In this document: positions 39,540-47,790 of the stretch, piece by piece | How the letters are laid out: every line of letters begins with the position of its first letter | How positions within the stretch are numbered: position 1 is the first letter of the stretch | Origin: Lentisphaera marina | GTDB lineage: Bacteria > Verrucomicrobiota > Lentisphaeria > Lentisphaerales > Lentisphaeraceae | Direction: 5' to 3' | Assembly: GCF_028745505.1 (NCBI RefSeq) | Contig: NZ_JAQZZL010000002.1 | Coordinates: 868,001 to 932,000 of the forward strand | DNA length: 64,000 nucleotides | Notes under the pieces: model-generated | Told to the model about the DNA's origin: nothing | Database searches by the model: none | Seen by the model: the letters and a program-made list of their open reading frames with translations, nothing else | Position numbers and translations under genes: made by a program

Positions 39540-39570
39540 ATGAACTCAGTTTCCTTGAAGCTGAGTTCAT
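39540..39570. repeat. Perfect inverted repeat, 10-bp arms
   Basis: ATGAACTCAG (39540-39549) and CTGAGTTCAT (39561-39570), extendable through TTC/GAA to a tight loop. It lies in the 253-bp gap upstream of the sulfatase. There is no T-run on the sulfatase strand after it, so an operator or RNA structure is likelier than a terminator. Confidence 0.6.
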
Positions 39571-39646
39571 TTATATCTGGGTTGTCCAATTCCCAAATTC
39601 GTGTTCTATACTAAGCTAAACTTCTTGATCTTTTGACTTCATTGAC

Positions 39647-39692
39647 TTACAACTTTTTTAAGGCCAGGGGGTAATACTGCAAAAAGTTGTAA
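39647..39692. repeat. Perfect inverted repeat, 12-bp arms
   Basis: TTACAACTTTTT (39647-39658) and AAAAAGTTGTAA (39681-39692) with a 22-base loop, 60 bp downstream of the ThuA-like stop. It could act as a transcription terminator or a binding site. Confidence 0.5.
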
Positions 39693-39751
39693 AGTTCTGA
39701 AAACAAAATCCTCTGATATTATTACAAGCTTAGCTCACGGATTCTACTTAT

Positions 39752-40564
39752 TTACTTTAAAACAGTTATTTTCTTTTGGTATCCTGGACTTACTTTACCA
39801 TCTTTGTCGAGCTTATTAGCCGCCCAAAGAATACCCAAGGCCATCATTTTTTTGTAGACATCTTGTTCCATAGTTGAAGTGTCATGACCTAGTGTGGTAC
39901 CAAACATTTTAATCCCCAAATTAGTGTGAGAAAAAATACATTCCTCAGTATGTTTAGCGCCTGTAAGAGTGGTTCCTGTTGCTAGAGATTGAGTCGTTTT
40001 TTTAAGGCTTGTTTCGTAGAGTTCGCCTTTTTCTGTTTGCCAGCCATCGGTGCCGAGAGCTTTCATGACCGGGTGAGTTTTGTCCGTAACTTCTATTTTA
40101 AGCGGGGAATTGTGGTGGTGACGAACGCTGTTAAGACCGCAGATTTTATCCCATGCTTCACGTTTTGTTTTAAACCAAGTATGGAAAGAGCCATGAGTCA
40201 TGATAACACCGACTTTGTTTTTGATGTGATTATCTATCACTTTATCAATGGCGTCATCATCCTTAAAAAAGACCTGGCAGTGATTGTGGAAAACTACATC
40301 ATAAGCTTTGCAGAAGTCACCCTTGAAAACTTCTGGAAGTTTGTTTTCAGTGGGGCTAAGTGGATGTTCTTTGGTAGAAGTCCACTTTATGGTGACTTCA
40401 GCATTAATCTGACTTTCGATGGCCTCTTTTAATATAGGGGCTTGTTTTTCATAATCATGCCAGCCACCCCCTGTGATCATCAAGACTTTTATGGGTTTAA
40501 CTTCACTGCTTACACACGCAATACTTGTACAAAGTATGATCAGCAACATTGTTATTTTTTTCAT
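39752..40564 (-). CDS. ThuA-like domain lipoprotein
   Basis: 270 residues. The N-terminus has a lipobox-like TSIAC (C17), so the protein is probably a lipoprotein or at least exported. The ThuA domain is of the glutamine-amidotransferase-like fold: VLMITGGGWHDYEKQAP, YDVVFHNHCQ, VGVIMTHGSFHTW, RHHHNSPL and THPVM are family-typical. ThuA-like proteins are linked to sugar utilisation, notably oxidised (keto) disaccharide pathways, but the biochemical role of exported members is not settled. It follows the (alpha/alpha)6 glycosidase by 124 bp on the same strand. Confidence 0.87.
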   Translation of the reverse strand: MKKITMLLIILCTSIACVSSEVKPIKVLMITGGGWHDYEKQAPILKEAIESQINAEVTIKWTSTKEHPLSPTENKLPEVFKGDFCKAYDVVFHNHCQVFFKDDDAIDKVIDNHIKNKVGVIMTHGSFHTWFKTKREAWDKICGLNSVRHHHNSPLKIEVTDKTHPVMKALGTDGWQTEKGELYETSLKKTTQSLATGTTLTGAKHTEECIFSHTNLGIKMFGTTLGHDTSTMEQDVYKKMMALGILWAANKLDKDGKVSPGYQKKITVLK

Positions 40565-40688
40565 TTAATATCCTCAGCTTATTTTTATTTTAGCATCACT
40601 GCAGAGTGTTCTGAAGGTGCTGTTGTGTATTTCTGTCTAAAACTAGAGGCGGGGATGATGCGAGCGTATCACTTATATGAAATAAAAG

Positions 40689-42860
40689 TCATTTTTTTAC
40701 TGGTTTAATCGTATTTACTTTTATTGATAAAATACCGAGTGCTTTAGCCTTGCTGGGTGTCATAACGATGCGTACATAGCGAGACTTTAGCGTTCTTCCG
40801 AACTGAACTGTATTATAGATGTCCTTCTTAACGCCGAACTTACCAGCAGAGGAGGGGACTTCAAGCCATGGACCGGTCTGATCATCAGATGCTTCGACAT
40901 GCCACGATGCAGGAACTCTGACACCACCAGCATCCTGAAACCAGAATACCGCCAGAGATTTAACCGATGGTTTGTCGCCGAGATCCAACTCTACCCACTG
41001 GTTTTTGCCTGTCTGCGGCCATGAGGTCCATCGTTTGATGCTCTGATCACCTGAGCCATTGGGAACACTGCTTTGCATCATGACGCTTGTCGTGTCATTT
41101 GTGTATGTATGCGAAGCTCTTACCGCCAGCACTTTCAAATGAGTGGATTTATCCGCGGCAACGGGAGTTTTTTGCACGTCCCGGTTTCCCCCAGCAAGGG
41201 GAGCTTTTTGCACGTAAGGAGTAACCGCGGTACCCTCAAGCGTTCCCGTAAGCTTTGTCAGTGTTGGAGCTGCCGCGATTTTTACGCCGTTTGCATATAC
41301 GGAAAGTCCTTTTCCTTTGCCATACTTCTCTCCGGTCTTATCCCAGATGATTGTGAGGATTCGGTCGTGATAGCGGACCTTATCCAAACAGAAATAGTCC
41401 CACGTATTCTCTGGTAACAAGGGGTTTACTTCTATCACATCGTCGGCACGAGGACGCAGTCCCACCAATCCGGTGATGATCAAATCATTATACGTGGAGT
41501 GATTATAATCCTTGCCGCGTTCCTTGCCGCCTTTACCTCTATCCCAGGTTCCATTCTTCCATTGCTTTAACCTTGTTCTGGAGATCCAATCACCTGTGTA
41601 TGGATTCAGGTTCTCGTCAATCCACGAAACCACCTCTCCGTCTTCTCGCTTGAATTGGTGGCTTTTGGTGTAGATCTTCAAGGTTTCGAAGTAGTCCTCT
41701 TTCGATATTACATTCTGTGGGTAATTATTCAGCACGTTGATGAGAGCTGTTAAAGTTTGAGCTGTGGCAAATGGCCATGACGGCCCATTCCACTGACATT
41801 CATGACCCCTGTAGGATATTTGAAATCCAGGATGACGTTGCTCTGCGCTGGTTGGACCATATGGTGCGTAAAATCCCTTGGCATCCATCAGTTGCTCCCA
41901 GGCCGCTTCGTAGCCCTTGTTTTTATCCGGCAGATTGAAGTACCACGGAGTGTAGCCGTGAAGCTCACGGACTTTTTCCAATTGATTTTTATTAGGTCGC
42001 ATAACTTTAAAGAACTTTGCGTCATTATCCCATAGTTTCGCCTGAACTTCATGCTTAATCTCTAAAGCTTTAGCCTTGTATTCTTGTGAGATATCAGTTT
42101 TACCAGCAAGCGTGGCAATTTCAGCAATAGCAAGGGCATCACCGTACATATAGGAGTTGATCGTCGGCCTGAACCCGTCGCCGCCAATTGCCATTTCCAT
42201 GCCATCTCTGTCTGCAGATTGAGCGAATAGCACCTTGCCTTTTTTATGAGAATTTTCCCATGCCTGATAATTTTTAATTAAATCATCCAGAAAACCGATA
42301 ACAAAGTCCTTGTTCGGAGTCACAAGGTAACGGTTATAAAATGAGTCGGCGATCCAGAAACTGTAGCGTCTCGGTTCTCCACCCTTGCGCAACCAGAAGG
42401 ATGAGTAGTCATCCAGGATTTTAGTGTCATGAAGCCAGCGACCTTCATAATATTGATGCCCCGCCGGACAACTGATGGTATTATACTTCCCCGACCAATT
42501 TACTTTGGGTAGAAATTCGGTAACAACATAACCATCTGGCGTATACTTCACATGTTTACGAAAGGTCCACCAGCGGTAATACCAGTTTCGCTGAAAATCC
42601 TCATCCGGGCATTCAAACAGCGGAATATTGTTTTTAAGGTATTCAAAGGCATCCTTATTTTTGATGTTCGAGTACAGCTCCTCATCATCTGCATTAAAAC
42701 GCTTCACGTATTCTTGTAAAAGATGTGAGTTGACGACCTGAAACTTATTAACTTTTGAAGTTTCCTCCTTCTTTTCTTCGGCAAACGAGAACTGCCCAAG
42801 AACCATCATGACTATTAGCGCAAGTAATGAACTACGTGTCATTTTTTCTGTAATTCTCAT
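40689..42860 (-). CDS. Exported (alpha/alpha)6 glycosidase, MGH1/GH63-like, with C-terminal discoidin domain
   Basis: 723 residues: signal peptide (MTRSSLLALIVMMVLG); helical barrel (about 45-500) with FQRNWYYRWWTFRKHV, QSADRDGMEMAIGG, YRGHECQWNGPSWPFAT and YNDLIITGLVGLRPR, the pattern of mannosylglycerate-hydrolase/GH63-type enzymes; and an F5/8C domain (about 600-720) with WVELDLGDKPSVKSLAVFW. The linker before it contains a short repeat (VQKAPLAGG / VQKTPVA). The gene is 18 bp after the 1459-residue TIM-barrel-like gene and has GGAAAATATA before its ATG, so the two form an operon. Base composition looks richer in G+C than its neighbours. The exact substrate is unknown. Confidence 0.87.
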   Translation of the reverse strand: MRITEKMTRSSLLALIVMMVLGQFSFAEEKKEETSKVNKFQVVNSHLLQEYVKRFNADDEELYSNIKNKDAFEYLKNNIPLFECPDEDFQRNWYYRWWTFRKHVKYTPDGYVVTEFLPKVNWSGKYNTISCPAGHQYYEGRWLHDTKILDDYSSFWLRKGGEPRRYSFWIADSFYNRYLVTPNKDFVIGFLDDLIKNYQAWENSHKKGKVLFAQSADRDGMEMAIGGDGFRPTINSYMYGDALAIAEIATLAGKTDISQEYKAKALEIKHEVQAKLWDNDAKFFKVMRPNKNQLEKVRELHGYTPWYFNLPDKNKGYEAAWEQLMDAKGFYAPYGPTSAEQRHPGFQISYRGHECQWNGPSWPFATAQTLTALINVLNNYPQNVISKEDYFETLKIYTKSHQFKREDGEVVSWIDENLNPYTGDWISRTRLKQWKNGTWDRGKGGKERGKDYNHSTYNDLIITGLVGLRPRADDVIEVNPLLPENTWDYFCLDKVRYHDRILTIIWDKTGEKYGKGKGLSVYANGVKIAAAPTLTKLTGTLEGTAVTPYVQKAPLAGGNRDVQKTPVAADKSTHLKVLAVRASHTYTNDTTSVMMQSSVPNGSGDQSIKRWTSWPQTGKNQWVELDLGDKPSVKSLAVFWFQDAGGVRVPASWHVEASDDQTGPWLEVPSSAGKFGVKKDIYNTVQFGRTLKSRYVRIVMTPSKAKALGILSIKVNTIKPVKK

Positions 42861-42878
42861 TATATTTTCCGCTTGATC

Positions 42879-45800
42879 TTATTTTTCTATAACTAACATT
42901 TTTTTGTCTTTGACGATGAACTGACATTCAAGCCAGGGTGAATTTTTTTGTTTTTGAGCGTTGATGGCAACACTATTTTTTCCTTTTGATGCAACAAAGG
43001 TTTTCTTTACTACTAGCAGATCTTTGATCTTATTCCAATTCAGGTCATAGACGCCAGCGCTTGATCCCCCATTAAACCAAAGGTATTGATCCGTTTTAAT
43101 GCTGCCCTTGACCTGCAGACTGCCTTTTCCAATTTTGATCACTGGGTTCTTAAGTTCGCTTGCCAGTTCCCCAAGCAATCTTAGATTGGATACTTTAATA
43201 TCAACATTTGTTTCTTTCGGAATCATTCCCAAGCCAAGACTTACCTGGGAAACTGAGCCATATTTCATATGTTTGGTATTGAAGCGGAAGCCCCATCGTA
43301 AATCACTCCACGATACCTCACCGCTGGGAATCACGATATCTTTTTTTCCTTTAAAATCCAAGGGGACAATGTAATCGCGATGCCCCCCGGCAGACACCTG
43401 TACCACCAGTATGGCTCCGCTTCCGTCTCCCTCTACGGTTAAACCGATTCCACGTGCACCACGCATACTTCCGCTTGCCCGCCAACTTGGGAATTTTTCG
43501 TTCTTTATGGCTTTGGACCTTTGATTGCTATAACGCAAGCGCAGAGCATTGTCTACGTCCGTAAATTGATAGTCACCAACTTGCTTGATTTGTTTAGCCT
43601 GTGGCTGCAATTTGTAACTTGGAGAAACCGGTTTCAGATGCACCCTGGGCCAGGGGCTCTTCCCAAAGGTGCCAAAACTATGGGCACCTTTCCAATTTGA
43701 ATCATCGAATTTGATTTGATTCCATTCTCTCTGTGATTTTGAACTGGTCAACCAGGTCTTATCACTGAGAAAACTAAGAGCTTCTTTACTGGTCTCGATA
43801 GTTAGAGCACCAGTAAAGCAACCACCGCCATGATCGTTGCTTACCTCGGCTGCAAGGACATTATCCCCTTTTTTGAGGTATTTCTGCACGTCCACAATAT
43901 GTCCCTTATCCCACCCACTAACATTGGCAACTTGATGTCCGTTTACATAAACTTGCACGGAATCATCGGCATGAAGAAACAAAAAACCTGACACGGCTTG
44001 CTCTTTTAGGGTGAATTTTTTCCTCATCCAGCAGTTACCATGTTTAGGTTCACCGCCAGCGACCCAAATATGCTTCGCGCCTTCGAGTGGGTGCCGTTTC
44101 TTTTGTAGCCCGGCTCCGATATTATAGGTGGCAATCGCATCATTTGCTTTTTCATTAATTTCTTTTCTTTTTTGAGGAGAATCAGTTTGACCATCTCCTA
44201 GTGCCGAAAGCACTCGAATAATGACTTCTGGTTCAGACTCCGGATATGGATTATTGAGTTTTAATGTGTCTCCGGATTGCAAGTATTGTCGGGGAGCGAC
44301 CGGGCCAAATTCTGAACCAAGAGCCCATGGAGTTTCAATTCCCTCCCGACGCATCAATTGTTTGGGAGTTATTGCATAGCCGAGGTCAGTCTTGTCGATA
44401 TCGAAAATTTCATGGGTAGCTGTTTGGGCATAAAGTACTTCTCGCTTACTTCGAATTCGTTTGCTCTGATCAGCGCTTAGTAGCTTAGTTGCTTTCTTCC
44501 AATGATTCTGTTTTTCTATAAACGTATCTGTTAAGCCGTGGCTGGAAAGAATGTCACGGGTGATACCGAACATGGGCTCATTCTTTTCCATTGAGAAGGT
44601 GCGTTTACCGGAAGCTGCAGCGCCAGACCACGTTGGGCTATTGTCATATGGCCCAGTAGACACACGAGCAATATAGTGAAGGTTCATGCCGAATTTTGAA
44701 CCTTGACGGTTCTTCACAACGTTCCGGGATTTCCGAAATTTATACTCCATTTGGCTGGGCATTGGACGACCACTAGAGCTATTGCTGGTCACCATATGCT
44801 CAAGATTCTCATAGACGTACTCGGTAAATTTATGATACCCCCAATCGTTTTCTGCAGTATGAACTTCTGCTGCATCCTGTTCGCAATGAGTTACACCGTT
44901 CTTGTTGCAGAATTCTGCATAGCGTTTGGCAAGCTCTTCGACCATATCGGTATCATTGCCGGGAATAAAGACCATACCGTATGACCTGATTAAGCCCCTT
45001 GCTTTTATCTCGGCCTTATGCGCAGAGGCTTTTGTATTGATGCTACCGCGTTGGCAGTTATTCAATTTCCAAACACCAGTGTCTGTATCGGAAAAACTCC
45101 CCACTGTTACAAACTCATCAGCAATTTGAAAGGTATTAATATTGTCCCAGGGCTGGATACTCTCAGGGCCAAATACTCCTCCATGAATGGTTGGTAATTC
45201 TGAGCCTGGAGGTGCTTTAAAGTAAAGAGTTTTATCAGTCGCTGAAGCCGGTTTTGCCAGTGTGCCTTTGACCCAATCTGCAAGTCTGGGGTCTATCGTA
45301 GGTTTGGTATAGTCCGGATCTTCATTGGCAATAGGGCAGCTAAGAGTATGAATGGTTAAACCTATATTTTTTTCTTTTAAATACCCTGAGAAACGTTGGA
45401 AATCTTTTTCTCCATTAGGGAATATTTTAGGGTTTACGGTTAAAAAACCTCTTTTGATGGGCCAGTATTCTCCTCGCCACGTATCTGTGTGCAGGTAGAT
45501 CTCTTTCATATCGAGTTGTTCTGCCTTATCTGCAAGGTAAAAGAGGTCATCCATGGAATGGGCGGTTAGAATAAATCGGCTCCGGTCCATGTTTTTTTCC
45601 TGCCATTCTTTCATCCATTGCTTTGATCTTTCAACTGTCCACTCTCCTTTTATTTTGGGGTGAGGCTGGTTTTCCTTCACCCAGATATGGTGAAGCGCTT
45701 CATCGTATTCGTCATCTGTTGTAGCATGGATAAATGCGAAACCACCACGGGGAAGATCTTTTCCTTTTGCCCACTTCCATTTCCACTTGACGTTAGTTTC

Positions 45801-47258
45801 TCCCGTGTGGCTTTTTCCACAATCAGTCATGTAATCGAGAGGAAACACATTGATAGCTGATTCAAGAAAACCAAAGAAACCGAAAATGGTCAAATCGCTA
45901 CTATTGAAACCTTTTGTTTTCAAAATCTTAAATGCAAGGTAATGCTCTTCTGCTTTTACTTTAAAGACCACAGAAAATGGGCCATTTTTAAGAAATAGTT
46001 TACCGTTTTTATACTTGGCATTACCAAGTCGATACTTTTCGAATGATCTTTTTTCATGATTAAATCCGCTGACTTGGAATTCAGGTAAATTCTTGTTCTT
46101 TTTAATTAACTCTTTTCCGCCATACTTAAATGATTTGAATTGACCATCATTGCTGATTTCCAGGGAGTACTTACTTGTTTCTATACGAATGGGTTCTGCC
46201 TTAGATTTTACTACTTTATTGGGTCTTAATGCTGCGGCTAACATACTTGGCTTGCTTAAAGAGATGCCATTAATTTTTAAATCATGAATAGACCACCAAA
46301 CGTTATTTGAACCTGTTTGTTCAATCTTAACAAATTTGGCTTTTTTATCGATACCTTCAATTTTGGTCAATTTTTGACCTGTCCCTTTTTTTATGCTTTC
46401 ACCCCAGTTTTTACCATCTTCACTGACAAAAATGCGGTACTCCCGAGGATAATCACCAGCGGATTTTCCTGCATCGAGAATGAGTGTGTTTACGAGATAA
46501 GCTGCGCTGAATTCAATGACAAGCCACATGCCTGGTTTCATGTTGGATTCGGTGGTATAACGATTGCCTTTGTCTTGGTCCAAGAGATTTTGCAACGAAC
46601 CTTCATTATTGGACGCAGTCAGCTTTACTGTAAAAGCTTTTTGTACTTTTTTATACCATTTATCTTTAAGCAACTTTGCCTTGAGATCACTCCACTTTGC
46701 TTTGCTCGGCAATTTAATACTTTGTGTGCTCGGAGTCAGTGCGAAGCTACCCATTGGCACAGTTTCACTTCTTTCCCATAACCAGGGGAGGGATACTTCT
46801 ATACCTTGCTTACCCTTGTCACATTCCGTAACATAGTCGAGAGGGACTGCTTTAAGCGATGCATCACAGTTAAGTCCAAATTTCAGCCAGAGCTGATTTT
46901 TCTTAGAAAGCCCTTGTACGCGTTTTACACGAAAAACAAGTCCGCCATGCTTTTCTGTGACTTCCATCATTATGCTGATGTTGCCTTTTTTTGCTATTAA
47001 GTTGGTTCCATCATAGCTTAGTTTATCGAGATGGAATTTTCTTGGAGAAGTCCAGTTTAACGCAAAACCGCAGATCTCAAATCCTTTACCTGGATTACGA
47101 ATATTGAGTAATTCTTTGCCTTTGTGGATGAGGGAATTTGGCTTGCCATCTGACGCAAATTTCATCGTCATATTTGCTGTTTTTATTTCAGTGGCATTGA
47201 CCTCTGAGAAAGCTAGGAGTGTAAATGCGAGTAGCAATACCGTTTTTTTCATGGTCAT
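42879..47258 (-). CDS. Very large secreted TIM-barrel-like protein, unclassified glycosidase candidate (member 2)
   Basis: 1459 residues from the ATG at 47258 (the frame continues 15 codons upstream across the promoter motif; ATG at 47252 is an alternative). After the signal peptide come a beta domain (about 20-190), an F5/8C domain (about 210-340), a second copy of the beta domain (about 365-545), the family block HIWVKENQPHPK and KQWMKEW, a barrel-like region containing the conserved EQDAAEVH (D795), a jelly-roll-like region (about 1080-1200; GFLFLHADDSVQVYVNGHQ), and the family C-terminal domain with GIGLTVEGDGSGAILV and DFKGKKDIVIP. The N-terminal duplication is not present in members 1 and 3. 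Family not recognised. Confidence 0.8.
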   Translation of the reverse strand: MTMKKTVLLLAFTLLAFSEVNATEIKTANMTMKFASDGKPNSLIHKGKELLNIRNPGKGFEICGFALNWTSPRKFHLDKLSYDGTNLIAKKGNISIMMEVTEKHGGLVFRVKRVQGLSKKNQLWLKFGLNCDASLKAVPLDYVTECDKGKQGIEVSLPWLWERSETVPMGSFALTPSTQSIKLPSKAKWSDLKAKLLKDKWYKKVQKAFTVKLTASNNEGSLQNLLDQDKGNRYTTESNMKPGMWLVIEFSAAYLVNTLILDAGKSAGDYPREYRIFVSEDGKNWGESIKKGTGQKLTKIEGIDKKAKFVKIEQTGSNNVWWSIHDLKINGISLSKPSMLAAALRPNKVVKSKAEPIRIETSKYSLEISNDGQFKSFKYGGKELIKKNKNLPEFQVSGFNHEKRSFEKYRLGNAKYKNGKLFLKNGPFSVVFKVKAEEHYLAFKILKTKGFNSSDLTIFGFFGFLESAINVFPLDYMTDCGKSHTGETNVKWKWKWAKGKDLPRGGFAFIHATTDDEYDEALHHIWVKENQPHPKIKGEWTVERSKQWMKEWQEKNMDRSRFILTAHSMDDLFYLADKAEQLDMKEIYLHTDTWRGEYWPIKRGFLTVNPKIFPNGEKDFQRFSGYLKEKNIGLTIHTLSCPIANEDPDYTKPTIDPRLADWVKGTLAKPASATDKTLYFKAPPGSELPTIHGGVFGPESIQPWDNINTFQIADEFVTVGSFSDTDTGVWKLNNCQRGSINTKASAHKAEIKARGLIRSYGMVFIPGNDTDMVEELAKRYAEFCNKNGVTHCEQDAAEVHTAENDWGYHKFTEYVYENLEHMVTSNSSSGRPMPSQMEYKFRKSRNVVKNRQGSKFGMNLHYIARVSTGPYDNSPTWSGAAASGKRTFSMEKNEPMFGITRDILSSHGLTDTFIEKQNHWKKATKLLSADQSKRIRSKREVLYAQTATHEIFDIDKTDLGYAITPKQLMRREGIETPWALGSEFGPVAPRQYLQSGDTLKLNNPYPESEPEVIIRVLSALGDGQTDSPQKRKEINEKANDAIATYNIGAGLQKKRHPLEGAKHIWVAGGEPKHGNCWMRKKFTLKEQAVSGFLFLHADDSVQVYVNGHQVANVSGWDKGHIVDVQKYLKKGDNVLAAEVSNDHGGGCFTGALTIETSKEALSFLSDKTWLTSSKSQREWNQIKFDDSNWKGAHSFGTFGKSPWPRVHLKPVSPSYKLQPQAKQIKQVGDYQFTDVDNALRLRYSNQRSKAIKNEKFPSWRASGSMRGARGIGLTVEGDGSGAILVVQVSAGGHRDYIVPLDFKGKKDIVIPSGEVSWSDLRWGFRFNTKHMKYGSVSQVSLGLGMIPKETNVDIKVSNLRLLGELASELKNPVIKIGKGSLQVKGSIKTDQYLWFNGGSSAGVYDLNWNKIKDLLVVKKTFVASKGKNSVAINAQKQKNSPWLECQFIVKDKKMLVIEK

Positions 47259-47286
47259 TTTATCCAATTTTTTTTCATTAGTATTA

Positions 47287-47314
47287 TAAGAAGCGTGGCA
47301 CAAGCGAGCGTAAC
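47287..47314 (-). promoter_or_regulatory. Two-box motif upstream of TIM-barrel-like member 2
   Basis: Minus strand: GTTACG, 16 bases, TTCTTA, then TAATACTAATG. It ends 28 bp before the ATG at 47258. The second box deviates from the others by its first base. Confidence 0.5.
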
Positions 47315-47473
47315 AAGTATTGGAAACAAATATTATTTTTTGTCTTTGAAGCTAGCAATTCGGCGATGAACTAGATGGCCTTCGAGTTGTGAAGAAAGGC
47401 TATAGATCAGCTTAGTTCGTCAGAGGCTGTGTGAAAAACACTTTTTCAGGTGCAGCGCACCGATAGACAATAG

Positions 47474-47492
47474 CGTGTGGTGTAGCCACACG
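47474..47492. repeat. Perfect 7-bp hairpin
   Basis: CGTGTGG-TGTAG-CCACACG, in the divergent intergenic region between 47259 and 47790, just left of the MITE-like element. No role is evident. Confidence 0.55.
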
Positions 47493-47514
47493 TAGGTGAT
47501 AATAAAATGAATGG

Positions 47515-47640
47515 AGGGCTCGCGGCTGTGAGTCCGGCATAGTGTGTCGGACCCAAGTTTGGGCCCAGGCTTAATTCCGAACCCATATCCATGCTCCTAA
47601 GGGAGCATGCTACATTCTATCGGACTCACAGGTGAGCCCT
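47515..47640. mobile_element. MITE-like element with about 20-bp inverted ends
   Basis: 126 bp, non-coding. The left end begins AGGGCTCGCGGCTGTGAGTC and the right end, read from outside, begins AGGGCTCACCTGTGAGTCCG. The interior holds a hairpin ATGCTCC-TAA-GGGAGCAT (47591-47608) and a smaller one (CCCAA/TTGGG). A matching right end occurs at 27014-27046. Size, inverted ends and lack of coding capacity fit a non-autonomous element; no obvious target-site duplication was seen. Confidence 0.6.
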
Positions 47641-47728
47641 GACAATCTATATACTTGTCGAAGTAATAGCTCAAGGATTCAGCTTGCGGATTAATCATTG
47701 CGAAGATCTAAGTTTTTTTATAAAACTT

Positions 47729-47755
47729 GTTACGGTGCGGGAAAATTCACGCTTA
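47729..47755 (+). promoter_or_regulatory. Two-box motif upstream of the propeller/NPCBM/cytochrome gene
   Basis: GTTACG, 15 bases, CGCTTA, then ATTCTAATAG. It ends 35 bp before the ATG at 47791. Confidence 0.6.
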
Positions 47756-47790
47756 ATTCTAATAGAATGTAAAATCAAACTAGGTGTTTT

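Noticed and set aside
41150..41225. Short repeated linker (VQKAPLAGG / VQKTPVA) as a functional repeat array
   Set aside because: Only two imperfect units exist, in the linker between catalytic and discoidin domains; it is best seen as a flexible linker.
47400..47430. GAGGCTGTGTGAAAA as an insertion-sequence end
   Set aside because: It resembles some IS termini but no partner end, transposase or target duplication was found nearby.
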